64,000 nucleotides of DNA from Patiria miniata (Eukaryota; Echinodermata; Asteroidea; Valvatida; Asterinidae), in assembly GCF_015706575.1 (NCBI RefSeq), contig NW_024037069.1:42291553-42355552 (forward strand). The letters are read 5' to 3'. The notes under the pieces were generated by a model that was not told the DNA's origin, made no database searches, and was given only the letters and a program-made list of their open reading frames with translations. The position numbers and the translations under genes were made by a program. Positions 11,814-22,627 of the stretch are shown in pieces; the first letter of the stretch is position 1; every line of letters starts with the position of its first letter.

Positions 11814-14446
11814 GCATTCTGGGGCGGTGTTTGCGTCCGGGTTTTGTCTTCGCTCCTCCGCCGCCCCGAGCTATGCATTCCTCTCTCTCACGATCCCTTG
11901 TCCCTGCCAAGGATGTTGAAAAACAAACCTAGGAGGGATGAAGCTGTCTTGGAACGGACTGTATGCCCGGGGAGCAGAGGAGTCACGAACATCTAGGGTG
12001 TAAATGGTCATCCAATTTGGGGGTGGGTCTTATAGGAGAACTAAGTAGGGTGCATCGTTGTGTATTGGTCACTGGGCGATAAACTAAAAATAAACCCAAT
12101 TGTTGGTATTCTGGTGGTCGTAAAGTACAGACCATAATATCTGCTATAACGTAGTTCTAGTTATATCGAGTTTGTTCTACATTTGCACGGCGTACATCAT
12201 TTAATTCCGACATAATTATATCAAGTTGTCTGATGTGCACATTATCTTCAATTAATTTTAATTGACGTGGCTTTGTTTTCTGCTCGGATGAACCGCGTTA
12301 TAACCTGCAAGTTTGTAGGTAAATTTGGAAACAAAGGGCCTACACGATTTCTTTGGCGCAACATTGAGAAGATCACTAGAAGTTGTGCTAATCTTCATAA
12401 AGTAGGCAACTTTCATTATCTAGGAAACTTTGAAAACTGGACCCCATCAGTCCTGACAGTAACCAGCACCAACAACTGATTTTCTGATTTTTATCATTAT
12501 AGTCAGTGTATTCAGTATTTATGATTATTCATAGTTAGCCATTTTTGCCGGACGCGAAGTGCCAAACCTATTGTCCCCTGTCATAAATTAGTTTATACTT
12601 ACTGACTGACTGACTCCCCGACTAAGTCACTGCCTGACCGACTGCTCTAAACTGAGTGGTTTTCTTCGGGGTCTTACTCAAATAATCAAGTCTTTTGTCT
12701 TATGATCATTAATCACAAGAAATTCATGGTATATAAACTTGCACTATACGAACACTCTACGAACAATATTCCCCACAGGGATTCGTGTCCTGGAAACCAA
12801 GTTTCATTTTCGCGAGGGTCTGGTATCGCATCAAGGTCCCCGGTAGAATCTCATACCAAATATCTTGATTAGACTTGGCATGCTCACAATCTCCTCATAT
12901 CACTTTCATCAGGTGATTATGGTGTGACCGGAATATAAGTGTCATTGCCAGGCACTTTGCACAATGACCCACTTTGTAAACATTTTGTTCTCCCTCATTC
13001 CGAGAGTGTTCTTCGTCATCCTGGCAATTTATAAACAGAGATCTGATGTGACAAGTCCCACGATTTGATCCAGGCGTACTATTTTGTCTGATGCGATCAG
13101 CAGCCATTACATCTGATACGAATGAAACAAGTATTGCACATGTGTGACCTTTCGAGTCGCCCCACATTGTACAGAGGTGGGTAGATTAGTGCCAACTTGA
13201 TAAACTTAACTCAAGTTTCACTGTTATCTCAATTTCTTTTTAAATTTGTGCCGTTCAAATGATCATTTAACCATACCGGTGAAGACCTTGTTAATTTTTC
13301 CCGCGCTTATTATGGCTGGTTCCCAGAGGGGCAGCCTTTGAACCGATCCAACCGAAAGACCCACGGACTGGCTTGACTGACTGAATGTCACTTGTAAACT
13401 GGGCAGTGCTATCCTATAGGATTACCCCTTAACATCAACGATTGGGCAAAATCCGGTCCGTTGTGTAGACCAGATGCCTGAAAAGACTACAAGTCAATTG
13501 CCACTTTATGAATCAATTTAATAGGATTCTGTGCACTCTGGGTCCAGCTTACTAGACTTGCCTTGTCCTTTTATGTCCAAAGAATATAGCTCCACATGCA
13601 GACTATGGTGGCGCTCTTTCGACAGTCTTGGAGGGATAAGCTAGGTCAAGGCGATCCCATTTCGTGTCCTTGCTCTTTTCTGACATCGATCTACAGTTTC
13701 CTGTAGTGAAAATACAAAATGTATGACTAGTAAATTTAACAGAATGAGGTCATAGCACCACGTGACGATGCTGTTTCTTACCAAATGAAGGGAAATTTCA
13801 GGCCAAAATAGTCCAATATGATCATTACTCAATCGGGGCTCAAAATTGCCATTTTGGTTTAGATCATTTTCGTCCTGAAAAAGCTTTAATTTTATGCAAT
13901 TCAGGAGAGTATTCCTTTGTCGCAAAACAGTTAATGATACTAATATTTTTGCCATAATTATATCAAAGTTGCTTTGCCTTCACATTTTATTTTTCTTAAT
14001 GGCTAATATCTGGTGTAATCATGTCGGAACTTCGTTACATAATATTACGCTTGCAGAAAAGCTGAACTGTACTTTGAAATACGCAGGAGATAGTAGCATT
14101 TAACAAGTCAACAAAACACCCATACCAGTCCATTGTCCGTGATCGTGTGCAGTTGACCATCCCATCCCATGCCATACCGTAATGCATGATAAGTGTCGTT
14201 TCATCATTGCGTGATCGCAAATGACCATTGCGTGCGAAGTGTGTCCTTGCCCCCTTTGCCTCGTGTGGTACACTGACGGAGGACTCGTTGACCGATCGGC
14301 AATAGGGAAATCTACCGTTAATTAGCGCTTTACAGCCGGGAAACTGTTGGGTAATATCATTATCCTTGATGAGATAGTCCATCCGACTGCTGTGGCCTTG
14401 CACTTATAGGTTTGGACAGTCTCATCGCACCTGTACCCGAAATTAA
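11814..14446. other. Intergenic, no supported gene
   Basis: Contains a short ACTGACTG run near 12601 and otherwise AT-rich sequence with short uninformative frames. Confidence 0.45.
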
Positions 14447-14662
14447 ATGTTTAAAACAGGACTGAAAGAGCTAGAATTAATTATTCGACAAACATTGCAT
14501 TCGGTTGGTGTTTGTAATGTACGCATTTGGACTGGCAAGGAATTGTCTATGGGGAACGTTTTGTACAACTCTGCACGTTCTTCGTGGAGAGTGATTTTGA
14601 AAGAATACGAAGAGCTCGAACAACAACTCGGTAGCTCATTTTGTTTAAACGCAGAACAATGA
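14447..14662 (+). CDS. Small ORF or terminal exon candidate
   Basis: A 71-codon frame with a true ATG begins MFKTGLKELELIIRQTLH and ends ...QLGSSFCLNAEQ before TGA. The C-terminal third (SWRVILKEYEELEQQLG) looks like an amphipathic helix. An AAAACAG acceptor-like site just after the ATG would let this serve as a last exon. The opposite strand is also open over most of this interval, which lowers confidence. No family recognised. Confidence 0.2.
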   Translation: MFKTGLKELELIIRQTLHSVGVCNVRIWTGKELSMGNVLYNSARSSWRVILKEYEELEQQLGSSFCLNAEQ

Positions 14663-14742
14663 TTGGGCATTATTTCACTAAACCACAAACAGTCATTATT
14701 TTGTCACTTTTCCTGCTGTGGTTCGCCTGTACACCGCCGCAT

Positions 14743-14779
14743 TGACGTCATCCGTATAGCAAGCTGTGATTGGACCAAT
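14743..14779. promoter_or_regulatory. CRE palindrome plus CCAAT palindrome
   Basis: A full cyclic-AMP response element TGACGTCA (14743-14750) is followed 18 bp later by ATTGGACCAAT (14769-14779), two opposed CCAAT boxes. The pair is typical of promoters and enhancers. It lies about 1.2 kb upstream of the CYP1-like ATG, so it could belong to that gene or to an unidentified transcript. Confidence 0.35.
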
Positions 14780-15526
14780 TTTAAATCTTTTCTTTATTGT
14801 ATAGGCTGTGTTAAGCAATGAAACCATTTCAATTGATACATTTTCGTAAACTTTTCAATTTTGAAATCATAGACGGGTAGGCCTATTCTTTTCGGTCATG
14901 ACTTCACAGACTTGGCCGAGTGCGTGTACATCGTTTAAAACATTATAACTCGGTCAGTCGTGGCCCTTCGTGCTTTATCCCCAAGGGTTTGGCCCGGGTT
15001 GGGTTTGCGCAACAGCGACAACCGCCGACCCGTACAACCCATATTGATATCAGTTGGGATATGATATGCAACTAATAACTGATTCATTGCTACCGTAGGG
15101 CACAATTTGCCGGTCTGTTGGGAACGCGACCCGAGTGCGAACGATCCGCGATCAATCACAAGGGGCGGGCCTAGCAGTTGCGGTCGGAACTTACAGACGG
15201 GGTAAGGCTGGGGTGTGAGGAGTGTCGATGCGTGGTACAGCTTCCCTAAATGTTTATGATCATCAAAAGTTGGTGACTAGCTTATACAGGCCTGTCGCTA
15301 ATCGGGTATCACAGCCCATTGCCGTGGATGACTTCGTAGAGCAATCGCACCGCCCATTCAACGTGGTTTGACAATACTAATCAGCCAGTAGGGTAGTGAC
15401 TTTTGTACGGCACGGCTTTAGCCAATTACAGAGCCGGATTACCAGCACCTACAGCCCCAGACCGTGTTTATGTAATGGGATTCCTTTTCTTTTCTTCTCC
15501 CGTACGAGAGGAGGGACAGGATTTGC

Positions 15527-15533
15527 TATAAAT
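15527..15533 (+). promoter_or_regulatory. TATA-like box, possible CYP1-like promoter
   Basis: TATAAAT in a local GC-richer context, 451 bp upstream of the CYP1-like ATG. If used, transcription would start near 15560 and leave a roughly 420-nt leader, or a leader with a noncoding first exon as in vertebrate CYP1A genes. There is no independent support. Confidence 0.25.
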
Positions 15534-15723
15534 GTGCCTGTATCGAGCCGAGCGATCCACACAGTGAAGGCTTTGACAATCTTTTAAGTTGAGCTAGTGG
15601 GGAGCACTTTAGGTCCTCTCCCTGAATGGAAGAGCACTGTTCTCGGACCGCGATGAAGGGACGAGCCACAAAGGACTGAGAACAATTCACAGTATCTCCT
15701 AGATCAATAACCCAAAGGGGTAT

Positions 15724-15937
15724 GCGTGCGTGACCACTACGGAACCGGTTGGTCTTCTGTTCGATATTCAGCCGCTCTCTCACATGGACTAATTACACCT
15801 TGCATCGATCCGCACGGCCACATTGCGTGCCAACTTTCTACAGTGAGCACAAAAGACAGCATTTAGTATTCAACAACCAGATATAACGCAGCGTGTACAT
15901 GTTTGTGTGCAGTAATCATCCCCTGCCTTCCACGCAA
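15724..15937. promoter_or_regulatory. Cluster of AhR/ARNT (XRE) type sites
   Basis: Five GCGTG cores occur in 214 bp: two overlapping at 15724-15732, one in the full consensus TTGCGTG at 15823-15829, one at 15891-15895, and one in the reverse full consensus CACGCAA at 15931-15937. About 0.4 would be expected by chance for both strands. GCGTG is the core bound by aryl hydrocarbon receptor/ARNT dimers in vertebrate CYP1 promoters. Two further TTGCGTG sites lie at 14207-14213 and 14228-14234. That they control the P450 is inference. Confidence 0.45.
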
Positions 15938-15983
15938 GCAAGGTAAACTTTTAACTTAGTTCAAGTACCGTCCATAAGTAGAG

Positions 15984-17414
15984 ATGTCGAATTCCGGTAA
16001 GACGTTACCGGGCCCTCGCGGACTGCCCCTCCTGGGGAATATTCTGGACCTGGGCGAGGCGTCGCACGTCAGCCTCAGCCAGCTGGCCCAAAAGTACGGC
16101 GATGTCTATCAGATACGGATCGGCAGCCGGCCGGTGGTGGTGCTGAACGGCATGGAGACCATCAAGCAGGCGCTGGTCAAACAGTCCGTGGACTTCGCAG
16201 GCCGGCCTGATTTCATGTCCTCGCAGTCCATGAAGGAAATCAATGGCGGCAGCATGACTTTCTCCGACTACAGCCCCGCCTGGAAAGTGCATCGTAAGAT
16301 CGCCGAGACGGCCCTGAGGCATTTCACCTCGGGCCAGCAGTCCCAGTCGGTGCAGGACAAAGTTTTGTTCGAAGTTCAGGAACTCATCAACACCTGGACC
16401 AATAACAACGTGGGCAGCACCGTGGTCGACCCCTCCATCGTGCTCAAACTCTCCGTCAGTAACATCATGTGTTCCTACATCTTCAGCAGACGGCACAAGT
16501 TGGACGACCCGAGATTGACGGAATTCTCGGCTATGAGCGACGATTTCGGTGCCGCAGCTTCCAGCGGCAACACCTTGGACTTCATGCCGTGGTTGAAGTA
16601 CCTGCCCACCAAGACCATGCAGAATTTCCGGAGACTGCTGCTGAACTTCAAAGATTGGTTCGGCGGGTACATCAACCAGCACAACGAGGCTTACCAGGAG
16701 GACTCCGAGAAAGACATCTTAGACTACCTGATCACCGTGGGGAATAAGATGGAGACCGAGGAACTCAAGCAGCTGAATCTGACCCGTGAGATTTTGCAGA
16801 CGACCGTGTATGACCTCTTCGGTGCCGGGTTCGACACCGTATCGGCCGTCCTCACGTGGGCCGTTCTCCTCATGATCTTACACCCGGACATCCAGAGGGA
16901 CATACAGGAGGAGATCGACGAAGTGATCGGTACGGACAGGTCACCTCAACTCTCCGATCGCGGTAAGTTGCCGCTGACCGAAGCTTGCCTGCATGAGGTG
17001 CTCCGTTACTCCAGCGTGGTACCCTTCACCATCCCGCACAGCACCACACGGGACACCCAGTTAAACGGCTACCAGATCCCTAAAGACACCGTCATCTTCG
17101 TCAACCTACACTCCATCAATCAGGACCCCAAGTTGTGGACCGAGCCGCAGGAGTTCAACCCCCGGCGGTTCCTCGCCGCCGACGGTCGCTTAGACCCGGA
17201 AAAGACCGCAAGCGTACTGCCGTTCGGCGCGGGACGGCGACGGTGCCTGGGCTCGGAGCTGGGCAGGATCGAGATGTTCCTGTACTTCACCTCGCTGCTG
17301 CAAAAGTGCACGCTGGAGATTCCCAACGGAGAGCGGCCCAGCACCGCTTGCGTTCCCGGTCTGGCACAGCGTCCCTTACCCTTCCAGATGAGGATCAAAT
17401 TTCGAGAAAAATGA
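15984..17414 (+). CDS. CYP1-like cytochrome P450, intronless
   Basis: Haem-thiolate monooxygenase of 476 residues in one uninterrupted exon, ATG to TGA. Visible P450 signatures in order: proline-rich hinge LPGPRGLPLLGN (8-19); helix-C WKVHR (100-104); I-helix oxygen-activation motif GAGFDT (280-285); K-helix E338-V-L-R341; FNPRRF (391-396); haem loop FGAGRRRCLG (414-423) with axial Cys421. The segment VPFTIPHSTTRDT (346-358) and the DLFGAGFDTV I-helix closely match vertebrate CYP1 enzymes, which oxidise aromatic xenobiotics and steroids at the endoplasmic reticulum. Against about 510 residues for CYP1A1, roughly 35-40 N-terminal residues are missing, including the membrane anchor. An in-frame TAA (15975-15977) sits two codons before the ATG, so any anchor would need a spliced upstream exon. 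Vertebrate CYP1A genes have several introns. The gene is clearly GC-richer than its flanks. CYP17/CYP2-clan relatives are the alternative, but CYP1-like is favoured. Confidence 0.92.
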   Translation: MSNSGKTLPGPRGLPLLGNILDLGEASHVSLSQLAQKYGDVYQIRIGSRPVVVLNGMETIKQALVKQSVDFAGRPDFMSSQSMKEINGGSMTFSDYSPAWKVHRKIAETALRHFTSGQQSQSVQDKVLFEVQELINTWTNNNVGSTVVDPSIVLKLSVSNIMCSYIFSRRHKLDDPRLTEFSAMSDDFGAAASSGNTLDFMPWLKYLPTKTMQNFRRLLLNFKDWFGGYINQHNEAYQEDSEKDILDYLITVGNKMETEELKQLNLTREILQTTVYDLFGAGFDTVSAVLTWAVLLMILHPDIQRDIQEEIDEVIGTDRSPQLSDRGKLPLTEACLHEVLRYSSVVPFTIPHSTTRDTQLNGYQIPKDTVIFVNLHSINQDPKLWTEPQEFNPRRFLAADGRLDPEKTASVLPFGAGRRRCLGSELGRIEMFLYFTSLLQKCTLEIPNGERPSTACVPGLAQRPLPFQMRIKFREK

Positions 17415-17750
17415 CCCTTGAATCGCGAAGAAAGGAGTATTCCCTCATCCTTGAGTAATAACGATGAATAACGAATATCCTCATGTAGTAAATGTACCTC
17501 ATTTCCATGGATTATACATTCAAGAAGACTATCAAAAGAAACTCTGAGCAATACCAAAAATGAGACATTGAATTAACCTGTTCTATGCATTCCTGAAAAT
17601 ATTAATTGAAGAAATGCATATTGTTGATTGTTGCTTTAATACATTTTAGTTTGTAAATTGCCAATTTTAAAGAATATTTCCACCATGTTTTGTTAGGTAT
17701 CATTAACATTTATATATAAGAAAACATCCATATATACGCCAAATCCTATT

Positions 17751-17756
17751 ATTAAA
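17751..17756 (+). terminator. Possible polyadenylation signal
   Basis: ATTAAA, 337 bp after the P450 stop in AT-rich sequence. A canonical AATAAA also occurs at 18081-18086. Either could end the transcript; the sequence alone does not decide. Confidence 0.25.
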
Positions 17757-17819
17757 CAAGGTGTGTGCAAATAAGAGCAGCTGCAGACGGCCAGAAAAAA
17801 AGGATAAAAGATTGAAAAA

Positions 17820-18660
17820 TATAATGCAAGAAAATTTAAAATTCAAATAATTGAGAATTGCTTTTTACTCACCCGTCACGTGAAAGAAAGACTGAAGTTG
17901 CATTTAAGGTGCTGTATACTTTATTTATATACATGTAATTTGTTTACTTTTAGGTGATCATTATGATAACAGAAGTTGTTTGCCTATAATTTTCTGAGAT
18001 GAAAATTGCTACGGTTTTGCGAAATGCTATACAGATGAGTCGCAATTTGAGTACATTTCATCGTAGTTTGATTTAATGGGAATAAAAATCTGGTCGTCTC
18101 TTGCTCAGAAAAGTTTTCATAACGTTATTTCGTGAAACTTGAAGTGGATTTTCAAAAACTGTCTGTCAAAAGTTTGCCTCGTTGTTCACTATTTTTTTTT
18201 GTAATTTGGAATGTTTTCAGACACCAAATATTGTAAAAAATTGTACAGTCATCCTGAAATATTCGAAAGGTGTAAATTACTAAGTGTATTATAATTTAAA
18301 AAAAAGAAGAGTTTAGACATTATTTACTGGTCGATATTATCACGAAAATGTGCACCAAATATGTTAATTCCTGATATAGTTATCGGTTTATTCTAATTAT
18401 GTAAGCCTTTGTTTCAATAACCATGTGATCTATCTATTAAAAATATAACGTAGTAACGATCGCTAATTTACATTGTCAGTGTCACGAAATTGTTTTGAGC
18501 CGGTTTGCAGAGTTTCTTATTAAGTTGACAAATGTTACTGTGTCTCGAGACAGAAATTTTCTTTTTATGCTGGTAAAGTTGGCAACACGTACGTGCAAGG
18601 GCGTATAGCATAATTTTGTCAACAGGTCTGATGTGGGCATGTTGTGCCAAATTGAGGAGC
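17820..18660. other. AT-rich, nothing seen
   Basis: Strongly AT-rich intergenic sequence downstream of the P450, with no open frame or repeat of note. Confidence 0.5.
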
Positions 18661-18669
18661 TGACAGTGA

Positions 18670-18742
18670 ACTACCTATAGCTGATGTGGTCTACCGTGGC
18701 GATACTCTGGAGGTAACAGGTTCGAATCCTGTCTTGGTTCTC
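18670..18742 (+). repeat. tRNA-like fragment with B box
   Basis: ACAGGTTCGAATCCTGT forms a perfect 5-bp T stem around a TTCGAAT loop. The stretch is tRNA-sized, but neither the D nor the anticodon stem pairs and the acceptor stem closes only partly. It is best read as a tRNA pseudogene or SINE fragment. Confidence 0.4.
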
Positions 18743-18759
18743 CCTCTAAGATAGATTTA

Positions 18760-19860
18760 TGCATTTGTGCGCATTTTCCCTTTTGAGGAATAAGATTTTG
18801 CATCTTTTTTTATTAGCATTAGATTTACTCGTACATCGCGATAGATACATTTTTATTCCTCTCCTGTTTTGTTAACAATAGTTTTAACCAAAGACACATG
18901 AGTGCAGTGCCAAGAAAAAAAAGAACAGTATGCTGATGAATTTGGCAACACGTGAAAGACGTGGACATCTAATTCTGTCGACATTTTCTTTGTGTTCTTT
19001 ACTCATTGGCAAGGAACCACTGATAAAAAAATATATCCACACATTCTCGTGTTATGAACGACGGTATCAGTCTAAGAGTATTTGTGCCAATGCACCCCAT
19101 ATCCGCTGCCAATTGACAACAGATGGTCTTCCCAAATTGCTCCCTCCTTACAATAACTTTCTCCGCACGGGGAAGTCTCTCTTTTCTTAAAAATGACAAA
19201 ACCATTCTAGATGCCTCAGGGGCATTGAGTCTACCATTGAGGTTTTCTTTATGTAAATGAAGAAAGAAAGGAGAAGTGTGAACAGCAAGGAGAAAGAGAG
19301 GGGGGCGTAAATAGATGCTCAGGCCAGGGCGAGTTATTGATGGAGGGAGGTTATAGGACGTCTTTGCTTGACCAGCTCGAGTTATTCCGGGGGATTTGCC
19401 GCGCTGCTCGCACGCGATGTTTGTTGTCCGAAGGTCGCTGGACTGATGACCGCGCGCCCCAGAGGTTGTTTACATATGACGTCATTCATGTAGTTGCAAG
19501 GCTGGTGCATACATGATTAAGCCTGCGGGGAAGGGGGGGGGGGGGCTTGCCACTTCACATGGACATAGCTGTGATTAGATGTTTGGTGTTTTGAGGGCGT
19601 AAGCAGTCGGTCATTCATGGCCGTTCACCCCATGCTCAAACTGTTAAACCACATTTTGAAACCATACATTCCAAGTTGTTTAAGAACTAACTGCCTCAAA
19701 ATGCTCTAATTAAGGGGCAGTATATAAAGCCAACTAAATGTAACTAGTTTTTAGCAACAAACACCATCCACTTTCTAAAGTCTATTTCTGATAACTTTTT
19801 TACTTCATGAAAACCATATGACCATTTAAATTCAATAATTCCATATGATTGACATTTCAA
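18760..19860. other. Intergenic, no supported gene
   Basis: Includes a purine-rich GAAAGGAGAA stretch (about 19255-19305), ATGACGTCAT (a CRE-type palindrome, about 19477-19486) and a G run (about 19530-19545). No gene recognised. Confidence 0.45.
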
Positions 19861-20373
19861 TTAATAGGGCTTGTGTAATGGAATTCATTTTAGTGCAATG
19901 CTTAATTTAACTTTATTTGTAATTTTCCTTTTCCCATTTCAAGGGCGGTTTTTTGGGTGAATTCTTGCTTGTTATGCTAATAAAAATTTACATATTCATG
20001 AGCAAAACTGTAATGTCATTCAAGGCATAAACTTCAGTTTCACGTCTGCTTCGGCATAAAAAGTCACCAGAATTTTAGGGGTTCGCGGTGGTTATTTCTC
20101 TGCTGTCAGTGGTTCATTGTTGTGTCAGTATATGACCGTAAGACAATGAGAATATTTTATGTACAAGTGTTTTCAATAAGCAGACTTTGGGGATTACAAT
20201 TTGAAGAGAGAACCCTAATCTGAAGGGCGTGTTCATCAAGTAAACTCACAGCAACAACACCCTCAGTTGTCAGGAAAAGCACGACATATTTTAAATGTTT
20301 ACACAAAGTACATTTTTAAATGTTATTGCGACAAATATGCTCCAGTGTAAAATTCATTTCATGGACCCTTTAA
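19861..20373. mobile_element. TTAA-flanked MITE, family K1, copy 2 (reversed)
   Basis: TTAA lies at 19861-19864 and 20370-20373. The right terminus CATGGACCCT and the subterminal GTAAAATTCATTTCATGG are the reverse complement of the left end of the 8.57 kb copy. The interior ATATTCATGAGCAAAACTG matches the other copy in reverse. The two copies clearly differ, so these are not recent insertions. Confidence 0.6.
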
Positions 20374-21137
20374 AGTTCCTCAAAGTCGGCAGTGTCCGAA
20401 AGTTCCAGAGAAGGTATTGCATGTTCTGTAGCTCTAACCAATCTAATCTACTTAGATTTTTCTGCACCGAGGATTTTTCCCAAAACACAATCAACTTTCT
20501 CTGGTATAGTATTCCTCCCACAGGAAAAAAAGTGACTCGTTCTCAAAATCCGAAGTCGATTGTATTTCGCTTTGTTTATACATTCCGGATTTTCTTTGGC
20601 CATTTGGGAGTAAGGAGAGAAAGTGTTGCAATAATACGGGGAGATATCAACTATACCGACCTGAGGCGATGGGCAAGGGGAAAACATCGTTGAGAAAGAA
20701 GTCAGGTGTAATTGGGTTACACTGCTTGGAAATTGAGTTACAATGCTAAGTGGGAATTTCTTTGTTCCAATATCAATCTGGTCTGCTTGGTGTCAAGAAA
20801 GACCGAAGAAAATAACCTGACTGGTAAACTATCGGCCAGGGACACTTCTCTGTAGGGCGTGTGAATGAATAAGGCTGCAGCAGGAAGACAGTAGTCACCA
20901 AGCAGTCGTCCACCAGACAGGTGAAACACAATTTCGAACAAAGCGGCACGAGCGAATTGAGCGGGAGACTACACTGCACACAGGCCGTTGACGAACTCAG
21001 ATTGTGTTGCTTAGTCTCAACTCAGTTCGCTTCGCGGTTTCTCCCCTGCGTCAAAATACTGCAACATGCTGCCACATTGACTCGCTATAAGTATATCATT
21101 TAGGACAGCCACTAGGCCAAACTTACGTACAAATGAA
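20374..21137. other. Intergenic, nothing supported
   Basis: Short overlapping frames on both strands without recognisable motifs. Confidence 0.45.
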
Positions 21138-21702
21138 CACAGTTCATAGTCTGTCATTAACTTGCACTAGGAATCCGCCTCTTCGATGTTGGATGTGGTG
21201 ATGAACAACTAATCCGATGAAATTTCAACTCAGTGAATGTTGTATATTTCGAGAAAAACAGCATTCTATGCTCGCGATTTCAAATCAAAAGTTGCTGAAT
21301 CATGTTTCGAATTGGGCCTGAATTTAGCGTCCGAGACACGTTCTCACTGTACTGAGCTGATTGCAGCTACGCGATGTAGCGCACTGATCCGACTAATTTA
21401 CATAGATATTCTATATCTATGAATAATTATAGCAACCGCGCGCGCGTGTGCGTCGTGCCAATGCTTGCGCGCGCTTCGCCGAATAAAAAAAGAACCACTT
21501 ACAGAAATTCCAACGGTGCGTTTTTAGACGCACCGTTGGAAAGGCATTCTGTCGTTAATGTCTTCAAAATGACAGCTTGCCAGAAAGAATGATTTCACAG
21601 GGAGTTTCGTCCCCTTGCTATCTTTCAACCAAGTATGTTTTTCAACAATATTTACGTTAGATACTTTTTGGATAGCTGCAAATGATGGACTGTAGCTTTA
21701 AG
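21138..21702. mobile_element. TTAA-flanked MITE, family K2, copy A
   Basis: Right end AAATGATGGACTGTAGCT followed by TTAA (21698-21701). The left end near 21138 is degraded but alignable with copy B at 22818-23327, which is present in inverse orientation. The interior has a perfect hairpin, CCAACGGTGCGT...ACGCACCGTTGG (about 21511-21540), and a CpG-rich block of CG repeats near 21436-21475. Non-coding. Confidence 0.65.
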
Positions 21703-22032
21703 TTAATAAAGCGGCAAGTACACGATGACGTCATGACTATCTACCAAAGCTTTCATCTTGTTGACTTCAGAAGACCTTCGCGCCCATTATGAGTGTTAAA
21801 CCCTCTTCCTGTTTGGAGCATATAATAATCTCGTTGAAAACAACTTCATTTTAAAGGAGAGATGTCTCGCCTACTACTTTGGTGTGAGAGGCCCACGTTA
21901 AACCCATGGCTTTGTCATCGTTAACCTTAGATGCGCAATTGCTTCTCACAAGTCCAAGGGACTACGGCTATCCCTGCACTTCCCACAAGTCCCAGTGGAC
22001 TACGGACATCCATCCAGTTTAGAAGCGCAATC

Positions 22033-22518
22033 TTAAAGGGAAAATACAACATTTGCAAACATCAAAAAATAAAACTACCAAATCATTTTGAAATACCTTG
22101 CTGGACTGTTAGTGAATGACAGTGTAAAGCATCCTGTAAATTCATGGCACCTGGTATACTGTCATTTTCAAGAAAAGTGGTATTTTTGTATCAATTTCCA
22201 ACGCTGATCGGCCGATCAGCGTTGGAAAAAACGCACTTGTTTGCAATCGATTACACACCTATGAACGGGTACAAGCCAGCTAGACTGGTTCCCTTACCTT
22301 ACAATTCCCCAATGTATGTAAACTGCTCTGTTTCTTCTTAAATGGAGTCAGGGAACCAGACTACAGCAAAATGATTGTTTTTCTTGGTTTTTATAGCATT
22401 TTTGAACCCAAAACCTCAAAAAAGTCAGTGTAACTATATTTGCTATATATTTCCAACCCCCCAATTCCATCCATTTCTGAAAATTACAGCAAAAGCAAAT
22501 GATGTATATTCCCTTTAA
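22033..22518. mobile_element. TTAA-flanked MITE, family K3
   Basis: Terminal repeats AGGGAAAATACAACATTTGC and GCAAATGATGTATATTCCCT are flanked by TTAA at 22033-22036 and 22515-22518. A central perfect palindrome, CCAACGCTGATCGGCCGATC..., runs about 22199-22226. The hairpin style (CCAACG...CGTTGG) is shared with family K2, suggesting a common source. Confidence 0.75.
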
Positions 22519-22627
22519 ATTGTTAAACCAAGAAGCATTGGAGGTTTTTTGTAAGCTTGTGTCGTCCCCTTTAGGGGGAGACCTCGTTTCTTTCTAATTA
22601 TGACTTATTTCGAGGTAACGGTATGTA

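Noticed and set aside
16005-16682. 225-codon minus-strand open frame inside the P450
   Set aside because: Shadow frame caused by the high GC at codon third positions of the P450 gene. The plus-strand frame has all P450 motifs.
18670-18742. Functional tRNA gene
   Set aside because: Only the T-arm folds; D and anticodon stems fail.
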